Assembly: GCF_004331255.1 (NCBI RefSeq)
Contig: NZ_SJOF01000008.1
Span: 1-64,000 of the forward strand
Direction: 5' to 3'
DNA length: 64,000 nt
Source: Acinetobacter sp. ANC 4173
GTDB taxonomy: Bacteria > Pseudomonadota > Gammaproteobacteria > Pseudomonadales > Moraxellaceae
Under the pieces are notes generated by a model. That model was given only the letters and a program-made list of their open reading frames with translations, was not told where the DNA came from and searched no databases. Positions 1-6,150 of this stretch are shown here, in pieces (position 1 is the first letter of the stretch; each line of letters begins with the position of its first letter). A program made the translations under genes and the position numbers.

Positions 1-287
1 ATACATGTATTTTTGCATGCATGTATTGTGCATGCTTGCATCATTGTGGTAAATTCCGCCTTATGCATAAATGCATGCATGCACACATGGGGCGTTTTAT
101 GAACGATATGCTAAAGCTACGGATGCCAATTAAGGCTTCACATGTTGATGTAGACAGTGAAGGCCGTCATTGCATCTTTGGTTTTAACTTACTCGATCTT
201 GACTTACCGCGTGTAGAAGCTCGATGCGTTTTTAAGGATGAAGAGGGGAACGTGGTCAACCAAGTCCTGAACCATCCTTATGTATGA
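1..287 (+). pseudogene. Truncated copy of inovirus-type rep gene (unit 0)
   Basis: Bases 1-282 are identical to 866-1147, which cover the operator region and first 61 codons of the intact rep gene of unit 1. The reading frame corresponding to the true rep start begins at ATG 99 and runs only to the stop at 285-287, giving 62 residues instead of 491. After base 282 the sequence is unrelated to rep. This is the remnant of a third element lying to the left. The exact identity suggests a recent duplication or recombination. Whether this unit is a deletion derivative or a recombinant cannot be told, because the window edge cuts it. Confidence 0.7.
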
Positions 288-419
288 GTTATGGGATTTT
301 TGTTTGATTGGCAAAATATTACATTCGAGCATTGGTTTTTACTTGCTTGCTTTTCTATGCCTTTTGCTCTTTTTTTGTTTATTTATCTGGATCGTGATCA
401 CAATAATTATTAGGCTGAG
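283..419. other. AT-rich end of unit 0, no supported gene
   Basis: This 137-base stretch links the truncated rep to the att hairpin. It has no counterpart at the end of unit 1 or unit 2. A hydrophobic reading frame starting at 280 crosses it but runs into the att hairpin, so I do not accept it as a gene. It could be the 3' end of a deleted gene or plain junction DNA. Confidence 0.4.
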
Positions 420-513
420 ATTTCGTATAATGTGTCCTGATTATGTTACTAAGCCCCAGTGAGAAAATATGCTTTCCTCACGGGGCTTTTTAACATCAAT
501 CTGCATTATACGA
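420..513 (+). other. Forked dif-like phage att hairpin between unit 0 and unit 1
   Basis: A XerC-arm sequence ATTTCGTATAA (420-430) is followed by a XerD-like arm TTATGTTA (441-448). A hairpin AAGCCCC-a-GTGAG (451-463) with CTCACGGGGCTT (477-488) comes next, then TAACAT (491-496) and CATTATACG (504-512). When the plus strand folds, CGTATAATG pairs with CATTATACG and TGTTA pairs with TAACA. This rebuilds a dif-like duplex with an unpaired centre, as known for the single-stranded attP of CTX phage. The GGGGCTTTTT end of the inner stem also looks like an intrinsic terminator for genes read rightward. The same arrangement recurs at 2814-2905. Confidence 0.7.
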
Positions 514-520
514 CATCGAG

Positions 521-606
521 GATTCTGTGATTGAGGGAGGGAGGAGGAACGTTCGACCGACCGATTGAGCAGAATCATAGGGGAGTCCACGTCTCTAGAG
601 TGGACT
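521..606 (+). other. Origin-like double hairpin of unit 1
   Basis: Two inverted repeats follow the att hairpin. The first is GATTCTG (521-527) with CAGAATC (570-576), enclosing the palindrome GAACGTTC and repeated GATTGAG motifs. The second is AGTCCAC (584-590) with GTGGACT (600-606) around a 9-base loop. Unit 2 has two hairpins at the same relative place with different sequence. In filamentous phages the intergenic hairpins carry the plus and minus origins and the packaging signal, so an origin role is inferred from position and structure. Confidence 0.5.
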
Positions 607-638
607 TAAGGCTCGAAAATGAGCTTTTTCACCTCAAT

Positions 639-830
639 TTATTTGGGTATTGTCAGTTTCCCGCTGTTTGTAACTTCAATATGGTCTAAACCTTCTTCAA
701 TTAGAATGTGAACTAATTCACTGTCTCTTACTGGTTGTTGACCTTTACTAATTAGAGCTTTGTTTAATTCGACAGCCTTTTTTCTTAGTAGTTCTTGTTC
801 CTTGTCGTTCAATCTTACGCTCTGAACCAT
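639..830 (-). CDS. Small ribbon-helix-helix-like repressor of unit 1
   Basis: The product is 63 residues if it starts at ATG 828-830, which has GGAA about nine bases upstream; an upstream in-frame start would add 19 residues running into the operator repeats. The sequence has a short N-terminal strand-like segment (MVQSVRLNDKEQ) followed by two predicted helices, the second including RDSELVHILIEEGLDH. This is the pattern of Arc/MetJ-type DNA-binding proteins. It is transcribed away from rep across a region full of GCATGC repeats. That is the position RstR holds relative to rstA in CTX/RS1, so it probably represses rep. The unit 2 counterpart at 3509-3724 shares the helix pattern but little sequence, which would give different immunity specificity. 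Confidence 0.6.
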   Translation of the reverse strand: MVQSVRLNDKEQELLRKKAVELNKALISKGQQPVRDSELVHILIEEGLDHIEVTNSGKLTIPK

Positions 831-850
831 TTCAATAAATTCCAATGTTG

Positions 851-954
851 CACATGTAGAAAATGATACATGTATTTTTGCATGCATGTATTGTGCATGC
901 TTGCATCATTGTGGTAAATTCCGCCTTATGCATAAATGCATGCATGCACACATG
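851..954. promoter_or_regulatory. GCATGC-repeat operator/promoter region of unit 1 rep
   Basis: Between the repressor and rep lie overlapping palindromes built on CATG and TGCATGCA. They include ATACATGTAT (866-875), GCATGCATGTA (880-890), GTGCATGC (893-900) and ATGCATGCATGCA (936-948). The density of dyads between divergent phage genes points to a repressor-binding control region. The same block is present at 1-89. Confidence 0.5.
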
Positions 955-963
955 GGGCGTTTT

Positions 964-2439
964 ATGAACGATATGCTAAAGCTACGGATGCCAATTAAGG
1001 CTTCACATGTTGATGTAGACAGTGAAGGCCGTCATTGCATCTTTGGTTTTAACTTACTCGATCTTGACTTACCGCGTGTAGAAGCTCGATGCGTTTTTAA
1101 GGATGAAGAGGGGAACGTGGTCAACCAAGTCCTGAACCATCCTTATGATCGATTACCAACGTCATTCACCAAGATGGCTTGGAAATTTCATCATGAAGGT
1201 AAGTTATGGCCACATGTTGAATTGAAAGCTTCACCTGCAAAGATATTGCAGGGGCATAACGTTTATGGAACGGACTGGATAGAGGAAGGGGCTATGGAAA
1301 TGCTTGGTCATTTCGCACAGGCTCAACCGACTTTATACGGCATGCTTGAAATTGGTGAAACTGAGGTCATGCAGATTGACGTTACTTATCACGCACGTTT
1401 ACGTGATGATCGGGAAGTTGAACGCGCATTAGATTTCTTGCGGAATATCTCCACACAACACATTCGCAAATCAAGTAAAGCTGCCATCTATAAAAATACT
1501 GTCTATTTCGGCTCTGAACGTTGCAAGCGTTTCGCTCGTAAAGTTTACGGTAAATCATGTGAGTTTCAGGCTCAACTTATAGAACAAACTAAGCTAGCAA
1601 AGTCGAATGATAAAGCTGCTCAAGCTGTTGTAAAAGTAATGTCTGATCCTGACTTGATTACATTTACTCAAGGGCTTTTACGCTTTGAAACTGGTGTCAA
1701 AGCCTACGTACTTAAAGAACGCAATATACCAACTAATTTATTTCAGTTAATTCGCTACCAACGTCAAAACCCAAACTTTCTACGCAATTTATGGACTAGT
1801 GCAAATAGAGAACTATTTGAAGCTCTCAAGGGGCAAAATGTGAAACTTACCGATGATGATTCTATTTACAACAAGATACTTTCTGAGTTGCAACTGGCGA
1901 ATTCTAAAGATTCAATTTCTGCTTCTGTTGCTGATACTGTTTTTAAATTTTACAGAGATTTAGAGAATGTAGGTTGTACAACGCTACAAACTCAAATGGG
2001 TGATGAGAAGTTCTTTCGTAATTTCTCAAATTTGCTTAAGTGTGGATTTGCTAAGAATTATTTAGTCCGTTTGCATGTTAATCCGCTTGAAAATATGGAT
2101 CATTTATCGGCTTATAACTTTGTATTTCGAGAGTTTAAAAAGGTCGTTAAGGCTGGTTCAGCTTCAGCTACACAAGCTCGTAATTTGCATACGTTCTATA
2201 AAGAATTGCGTGACTATGGTTATGACACTGTTCGTAATGAGTACAGTTCTGCTCAATTTAAAAAGCGTATTGCATCCTTAAGAAGCTGCGGTTTCTCAAA
2301 AGGTGAACTTCAAAACCTTCATTCTCAAACATCCAACAATATTATTCCATTTATCAAATATGTAGAAATCAACTTCGATCAACAAGTGCCTGAAAACTTC
2401 ATCGAACCTAAATCTTCATTCAACCTCAAAATAGCCTAA
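964..2439 (+). CDS. Inovirus-type replication initiator (gene II/X family), unit 1
   Basis: A 491-residue rolling-circle replication protein of the filamentous-phage gene II/X kind. It would nick the plus-strand origin and start ssDNA synthesis. Start ATG 964 is preferred because GGGG lies six bases upstream and the protein then aligns with the unit 2 Rep (RMPIKASHV versus MIPIIPTHV). Shared landmarks are QGHNVYG at about 96-102, IDVT at 138-141 and KVYGK with the likely nucleophile Tyr195. The C-terminal part holds two copies of a 43-residue module, at about 329-371 and 411-453. The second continues into the conserved tail (NFDQQVPENF). Unit 2 Rep has one copy. The gene is followed 12 bases on by a small protein gene, so rep and ssb are co-transcribed. 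A longer start at 886 would lie inside the operators. Confidence 0.85.
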   Translation: MNDMLKLRMPIKASHVDVDSEGRHCIFGFNLLDLDLPRVEARCVFKDEEGNVVNQVLNHPYDRLPTSFTKMAWKFHHEGKLWPHVELKASPAKILQGHNVYGTDWIEEGAMEMLGHFAQAQPTLYGMLEIGETEVMQIDVTYHARLRDDREVERALDFLRNISTQHIRKSSKAAIYKNTVYFGSERCKRFARKVYGKSCEFQAQLIEQTKLAKSNDKAAQAVVKVMSDPDLITFTQGLLRFETGVKAYVLKERNIPTNLFQLIRYQRQNPNFLRNLWTSANRELFEALKGQNVKLTDDDSIYNKILSELQLANSKDSISASVADTVFKFYRDLENVGCTTLQTQMGDEKFFRNFSNLLKCGFAKNYLVRLHVNPLENMDHLSAYNFVFREFKKVVKAGSASATQARNLHTFYKELRDYGYDTVRNEYSSAQFKKRIASLRSCGFSKGELQNLHSQTSNNIIPFIKYVEINFDQQVPENFIEPKSSFNLKIA

Positions 2440-2451
2440 GAGGAATTAACT

Positions 2452-2781
2452 ATGTCTCAATTTATCTTTAAAGCCAAACTTATCAATGTTGAAACTGGTG
2501 TAAACAAGGACGCTCAGTTGACCATGCGACTTGTATTTGCATCACAACGCTATGACAAAGGTCTAGAACAGATCGTTCCATGTTCTCAAGGCGTAAAAGT
2601 CATTGAAGATCATCATCACATGAAAGATTTTTATCTGTCTTACAAAGGTCGTAAGATTTATCTGCCAATCGAAATGACTTCGATGGAGCGCAATATCTAC
2701 TATAAAACGACTGGCGACGGTAAGCCGTTAATGCTTGAAGAAAAGAAAGCTGTAGAACAGCAAGTAGCTAAGACGGCATAA
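2452..2781 (+). CDS. Small putative ssDNA-binding protein, unit 1
   Basis: A 109-residue protein encoded directly after rep with an AGAGGA ribosome site in the 12-base gap. It has no signal peptide or membrane segment. Its N-terminal half alternates hydrophobic and polar residues as in a beta-rich fold, and its tail is charged. In filamentous phages the gene after rep (gene V, rstB) makes an ssDNA-binding protein that coats the plus strand and shifts replication from duplex to single-stranded product. Position and size support that role here, but I do not recognise a diagnostic motif. The unit 2 gene at 5286-5582 occupies the same place. Confidence 0.5.
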   Translation: MSQFIFKAKLINVETGVNKDAQLTMRLVFASQRYDKGLEQIVPCSQGVKVIEDHHHMKDFYLSYKGRKIYLPIEMTSMERNIYYKTTGDGKPLMLEEKKAVEQQVAKTA

Positions 2782-2813
2782 CTTTATAGTTATCAAAGGC
2801 TTATCTATAGAAC

Positions 2814-2905
2814 ATTTCGTATAATGTGTCCTGATTATGTTACTAAACCCCATGAGATAATTTCCACTCATGGGGTTTTTTAACATCAATCTGCATTATA
2901 CGAAT
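2814..2905 (+). other. Forked dif-like att hairpin between unit 1 and unit 2
   Basis: ATTTCGTATAA (2814-2824) and TTATGTTA (2835-2842) are followed by the hairpin AAACCCCATGAG (2845-2856) with CTCATGGGGTTT (2867-2878). TAACAT (2881-2886) and CATTATACGAA (2894-2904) complete the fork. The inner 12-bp stem differs in sequence from the one at 451-488 but keeps perfect pairing, while the Xer arms are conserved. The TTTTTT after the stem makes it a credible terminator for the unit 1 rep-ssb transcript. Confidence 0.7.
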
Positions 2906-2913
2906 ATCGAAGG

Positions 2914-3016
2914 ATTCAGCGGTGAGGGCGGGAGTAGGAGCTCCGACGCCCGACTAACCGATCCGCTGAATAATCTGAGAATTTGAGAAGGGCACACTAC
3001 TGTCTAATAGTGTGCC
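2914..3016 (+). other. Origin-like double hairpin of unit 2
   Basis: ATTCAGCGG (2914-2922) pairs with CCGCTGAAT (2963-2971), enclosing the palindrome GGAGCTCC and a GGGCG/CGCCC pair. Then GGCACACTA (2991-2999) pairs perfectly with TAGTGTGCC (3008-3016). The layout matches 521-606 in unit 1, with unrelated sequence. An origin or packaging role is inferred. Confidence 0.5.
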
Positions 3017-3092
3017 TGACTCCTCGAAGTTTTTTTCAATTTGCTCTATGAGCTATATATAACGGAGCTTTCAGAGGAAATGATAAACTTTA

Positions 3093-3506
3093 TCATTTAT
3101 TCTGAAATTTGATTATATTTTGTTCTTTTCCGTTCGCATTACCCAGTATTTCTTTCATGTTGTACTTGCTTTTGGGTGGTTCGTATCCTTCAGGTACTTG
3201 GTCATTTAGATCAAATACAAGTTCTACATATGTAACTTGTGTATTTTCAATTCTAGGAGGTTGTTTTTTATGTTCCTCTTTTATGAATTCTTCTGTTATT
3301 CCGCATTTTTCTAGATCTCGTATATATTTTTTGAAATTGTTGATTCTTTCTAGTTTTTTTGATTTTTCTATGCCATCTCCAATAGTACGCAATAGAAAGA
3401 AGTATATATTTCTACTTCTAACTTTTGATACTTTCCCTGATGGCGTTATTTTATCAAATACTTTTGATATTTCTTCATACAACTCGTCGTACATCTCTCT
3501 AGCCAT
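3093..3506 (-). CDS. Free-standing Rep C-terminal-domain protein (gpX-like)
   Basis: A 137-residue protein whose middle and end resemble the C-terminal domain of the two Rep proteins in this array. FKKYIRDLEKCGI lines up with FKKRIASLRSCGF of unit 1 Rep, and the tail segment DLNDQVPEGYEPPKSKYNMK lines up with NFDQQVPENFIEPKSSFNLK. It lacks the nickase half and the KxYGK tyrosine motif. It is encoded on the minus strand, two bases after the repressor-like gene, so it would be made with the repressor rather than with Rep. In Ff phages gpX is the C-terminal part of gpII made by internal initiation, and it limits gpII activity. By analogy this may be a separately encoded replication inhibitor or immunity factor. 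The function is inferred; the resemblance is visible. Confidence 0.7.
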   Translation of the reverse strand: MAREMYDELYEEISKVFDKITPSGKVSKVRSRNIYFFLLRTIGDGIEKSKKLERINNFKKYIRDLEKCGITEEFIKEEHKKQPPRIENTQVTYVELVFDLNDQVPEGYEPPKSKYNMKEILGNANGKEQNIIKFQNK

Positions 3507-3508
3507 TT

Positions 3509-3724
3509 TTATTCATCTTTTCCTAAAAATTTACGTCTGTACTCTAAGACTTCATCAGCGCTTAAATCTTTTAGATGGTGATAAATAAGGGCATTGATCA
3601 CATCCGTATCTTGTATTTCTAGACGCAATTTATATTTTATTTCCCATTTCATATTTTCAACTTTATCCATTAGCTCTACTTGAATCCTTTTCTGTACTGA
3701 TGCCATGAGTAGTTCCTGTGTCAT
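3509..3724 (-). CDS. Small ribbon-helix-helix-like repressor of unit 2
   Basis: A 71-residue protein, or 65 residues from the internal ATG at 3704-3706. An N-terminal strand-like segment (ASVQKRIQVEL) is followed by helices including QDTDVINALIYHHLKDL. It sits in the same divergent position relative to rep as the unit 1 gene at 639-830. The intergenic region has TGTGTCA/TGACACA operators, one pair forming a perfect 17-base palindrome, and one copy of the motif overlaps its own start. Likely function is repression of the rep promoter and autoregulation. The gpX-like gene follows two bases downstream. Confidence 0.55.
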   Translation of the reverse strand: MTQELLMASVQKRIQVELMDKVENMKWEIKYKLRLEIQDTDVINALIYHHLKDLSADEVLEYRRKFLGKDE

Positions 3725-3825
3725 TGATTCACTGATTCATAATTATATATCTTGTTGCAATGACACATTGTGTCATGGTGTCTTTTTGTCATTGTTGATT
3801 CAGTGTGTCACTGTGTCTATCACTT
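3717..3825. promoter_or_regulatory. GTGTCA operator cluster of unit 2
   Basis: The palindrome ATGACACATTGTGTCAT occupies 3760-3776. Further TGTGTCA or GTGTCA half-sites occur at about 3717-3724, 3803-3809 and 3811-3817, together with TGATTCA repeats. The sites lie between the divergent repressor and the zinc-finger/rep genes. Their sequence is unlike the GCATGC repeats of unit 1, consistent with different repressor specificity. Confidence 0.5.
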
Positions 3826-3836
3826 GGTATATAACA

Positions 3837-4025
3837 ATGCATAAACAAGACGAACTTTTAAAAAATTCTGATAGTTCATTTGAGCTATTGGACTTTTCTG
3901 TTCTTGATGATTTGAAGAAGAAGTCTAAAAAATCAAATCGTTTTATTACTTGTTCTATTTGCAATAAAACCATTACTAAAAACAGTATGGTTCGTCATTT
4001 CTTCGTTTTTCATTCAGGTGATTAA
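3837..4025 (+). CDS. C2H2 zinc-finger miniprotein of unit 2
   Basis: A 62-residue protein starting at ATG 3837. The ORF extends upstream to 3705, but that part runs through the operator region and reads as non-protein. The C-terminal third has C-x2-C-x11-H-x4-H (CSICNKTITKNSMVRHFFVFH region, residues about 41-61), which fits a single zinc finger. It is preceded by an acidic and then a lysine-rich stretch. Its stop is one base before the rep start, so it is the first gene of the rep operon. Unit 1 has no counterpart. A DNA-binding or regulatory role is likely but unproven. Confidence 0.6.
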   Translation: MHKQDELLKNSDSSFELLDFSVLDDLKKKSKKSNRFITCSICNKTITKNSMVRHFFVFHSGD

Positions 4026-4026
4026 T

Positions 4027-5250
4027 ATGCTTGATTTTGAACGACTCATGATTCCAATCATCCCAACACATGTATGTAATCTCGATAATCGCTATTGGTT
4101 CAATGGCGATATTCGTGATTATGGTGTGCCTGCTGCGACTCGACATGTTTCTAAAGATGATGACGGTAAAACAATAACAGGGGAGTTGTATCACCCATAT
4201 GAACAGATTCATTCAGATTTTACTGATATGGCAATGAAGTTCTATACAAGTACAACAAATACACCGCCATACGTTGAGATTAAAGGTTCACCGCTTAAAT
4301 TGTTGCAAGGCCATAATGTTTATGGCTTTGACTGTCTTGAGTTAGGTACGTATCACATGGTTGGTATGTTGCTTGAAGCATTTCCTAAACTTGCTCCAAT
4401 TCTTGATTTGCCAAATACACAACTATCTTGTCTTGATACAACTCAAATTATTCGTTTACCACATCAGAATATGGTTCAACCTGTTTTGGACTATATGTCT
4501 AATCTTGCATCTGGTCATCGTAAAGCTAGAGAAGTTAAATATCACAACTATATTTCTTGGGGTAATGATTTAGCCAGCGTTCGCCCAAAGGCTTATGGCA
4601 AATTTGAGGAAGTAAAAAGCCAACTCAATAAAATTCAAAAACAAGCAGACAAGGGCTGTATGAGGTCTAAAACACTTGTGATGGCTATGCATGATGTTTT
4701 GCCGTTTGCAAATGCTGTTTTACGTCTTGAAGCACGTATTTCTAAAGATTATTTGACCAAGAATGGTTATCCATCAAACGTATGGCAACTTATTGAGTTG
4801 CAGAAACAACAGCCAGAATTATTGCTACGACTCTGGCACGTAGCTTTTGACCCGATCTTAGACACAATGAAGGGTAAATATATGAATTTCGCTAATGATG
4901 ATGAGCTACTTCAAGTTCTTATGACCAATTTGGTTACTTATACCAAAAAGGGTAATCCTAGTTATGTAAAGGCTTATAACACCTTAGATTTTTATCGTTC
5001 TTTACGTGTTGATGGTTGGAAAAAAGTTAAAGCTCGTCACGCTGAATCTAGATTTTATAAGTTTATTGCATATTTAACTGATTGCGGAATAAGCAAATCA
5101 CACCTGCAAAACCTACACGCAAATCCAAACGGGAAAGTCATTCCATTTGTACGTCTTTTAGAACTCAAGTTAGGCGATCAATTGCCAACTGACTATCAAT
5201 TACCAGTTTCACAATACAGTCCAAAAACGGGCTTATATCTAGTGGCTTAA
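4027..5250 (+). CDS. Inovirus-type replication initiator (gene II/X family), unit 2
   Basis: A 407-residue rolling-circle initiator, clearly related to but diverged from the unit 1 Rep. Start ATG 4027 is preferred over GTG 4018 because AGGTG lies six bases upstream. Common features are the N-terminus MIPIIPTHV, SPLKLLQGHNVYG near residue 88-100, LDTT near 136-139 and KAYGK with the probable nucleophile Tyr190. It has a single C-terminal module (FYRSLRVDGW...CGISKSHLQNLH) followed by LGDQLP. The unit 1 protein is 84 residues longer, largely because it has a second copy of this module. The gene probably drives rolling-circle replication from the hairpins at 2914-3016. Confidence 0.85.
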   Translation: MLDFERLMIPIIPTHVCNLDNRYWFNGDIRDYGVPAATRHVSKDDDGKTITGELYHPYEQIHSDFTDMAMKFYTSTTNTPPYVEIKGSPLKLLQGHNVYGFDCLELGTYHMVGMLLEAFPKLAPILDLPNTQLSCLDTTQIIRLPHQNMVQPVLDYMSNLASGHRKAREVKYHNYISWGNDLASVRPKAYGKFEEVKSQLNKIQKQADKGCMRSKTLVMAMHDVLPFANAVLRLEARISKDYLTKNGYPSNVWQLIELQKQQPELLLRLWHVAFDPILDTMKGKYMNFANDDELLQVLMTNLVTYTKKGNPSYVKAYNTLDFYRSLRVDGWKKVKARHAESRFYKFIAYLTDCGISKSHLQNLHANPNGKVIPFVRLLELKLGDQLPTDYQLPVSQYSPKTGLYLVA

Positions 5251-5285
5251 TAAAATAGCCTAAGTTACCAATGAGGTTTTAAACA

Positions 5286-5582
5286 ATGCAAGTTCAATTT
5301 AATACTCGTACCATTTTACCGTCTGTTTATCGTAGCGAGAAAGACGGGGTCGAAAAAGTCTATCTGTCTACAACAGTGTTTTCACCGCAACGCTACAACT
5401 TAACGCCAGCAGCAGGTGTTATGCCAGTCGAACAAATTCAAGCTGTATTAGCAGAATGCGCAGACAACGCACAAGAAGTAGAAATTCAGTTTGTAGAGCA
5501 ACAAACCAAGTTTGGTGCACAGATGCAGATTTTTAGCGTTAAGCCGTTGCCGAAGAAAAACCCAACGGAATCAAAGCCTTAA
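5286..5582 (+). CDS. Small putative ssDNA-binding protein, unit 2
   Basis: A 98-residue protein following rep by 35 bases, with GAGG before the start. It has no signal peptide or membrane segment. Size and position match the unit 1 gene at 2452-2781 and gene V/rstB-type ssDNA-binding proteins, but sequence similarity between the two is slight (both have a T..FSPQRY/FASQRY segment). Function is inferred from position. It ends nine bases before dif and, unlike unit 1, is not followed by a terminator hairpin. Confidence 0.5.
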   Translation: MQVQFNTRTILPSVYRSEKDGVEKVYLSTTVFSPQRYNLTPAAGVMPVEQIQAVLAECADNAQEVEIQFVEQQTKFGAQMQIFSVKPLPKKNPTESKP

Positions 5583-5590
5583 TATACGAT

Positions 5591-5618
5591 ATTTCGTATA
5601 ATGTATATTATGTTAAAT
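5591..5618 (+). other. Chromosomal dif site (XerCD), right border of the array
   Basis: XerC arm ATTTCGTATAA (5591-5601), central TGTATA (5602-5607) and XerD arm TTATGTTAAAT (5608-5618) match the gammaproteobacterial dif consensus with its 6-base centre. XerC and XerD resolve chromosome dimers here at the terminus. It is also the target that CTX-like phages use. The two internal phage att sites have a 10-base centre instead, so this is the regenerated host copy and marks the right end of the array. Confidence 0.88.
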
Positions 5619-5751
5619 AACGTATCCAAGACTGTAGCCTTCACAACGCAGTTGTTGCTACAGCTCGAGGTCTTAAATCTTGGAAATTATATTTAAGACC
5701 TCGAGTACGTGAATGAACATAATATTCGTTATGCCGAAATCCTTCGCTATC
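5613..5751. ncRNA. Structured repeat, copy A (possible small RNA)
   Basis: This copy shares an almost ungapped alignment with 16163-16301. Hairpin I pairs CTGTAGC with GCTACAG around an inner ACAAC-GCA-GTTGT. Hairpin II is CTCGAGGTCTTAAAT (5664-5678) with its perfect complement at 5691-5705 and a 12-base loop. A conserved ATAATATTCGTTATGC and a TCGCTATCT block follow. Hairpin II has a wholly different sequence in copy B yet the same 15-bp and 12-base geometry, so the structure is what is kept. The left edge overlaps the XerD arm of dif. A. baumannii has an abundant class of C4-antisense-RNA-like sRNAs, and this could belong to it, but I cannot confirm that. Confidence 0.55.
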
Positions 5752-5913
5752 TCATGCGCTGGATATGATGATCTAATTTGATAAACAGTAATTTCAGTTG
5801 ATCTATTTCTTCGTGATTGTCTGTATCTAGCTCACAGATCTGTTCGAGATACTTCTCATTTTTCAACTAGCTCAGGTTATAATGATGGCCTCCCAAAATA
5901 TGGTTGATCTATT

Positions 5914-6150
5914 ATGAACGCCTCCAATGACCCTCTACACGGCAAAAAACTTGCTGACATTTTGGATGAATTATTGGATTACTACGGTGGCTTTGAAGGC
6001 TTAAGTCGTAAAATTGAAATTAGATGTTTTTGCATAGATCCAAGTGTTAAGTCATCATTGCGATTCTTGCGTACCACACCATGGGCACGTGAAAAAGTAG
6101 AAAGCTTATATTTGTATATCTTACGCCAAAAAGCCAAACAGAAATCGTAG
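5914..6150 (+). CDS. VF530-type (DUF2132) small DNA-binding protein
   Basis: A 78-residue protein with the family's signature stretches: DPLHGKKLADIL at the start, YYGGFEGLSRKIEIRCF in the middle and SLRFLRTTPWAREKVESLYL at the end. The length matches the family. The structural prototype from Vibrio fischeri (VF530) was described as a DNA-binding protein; the cellular role is not established. A TATAAT at 5878-5883 about 30 bases upstream could be its -10 box. It stands alone between the dif region and the acetoin operon. Confidence 0.75.
   Translation: MNASNDPLHGKKLADILDELLDYYGGFEGLSRKIEIRCFCIDPSVKSSLRFLRTTPWAREKVESLYLYILRQKAKQKS

Noticed and set aside
280..462. A hydrophobic 60-residue frame that resembles a small phage membrane protein
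   Set aside because: It starts inside the broken rep end, lacks a ribosome site and its last part is the att hairpin, so the frame is most likely accidental.
3109..3588. A 159-residue plus-strand frame
   Set aside because: It is antisense to the gpX-like and repressor genes, whose sequences match other proteins in the array; the plus frame has low-complexity Ser/Leu/Phe composition typical of an antisense shadow.
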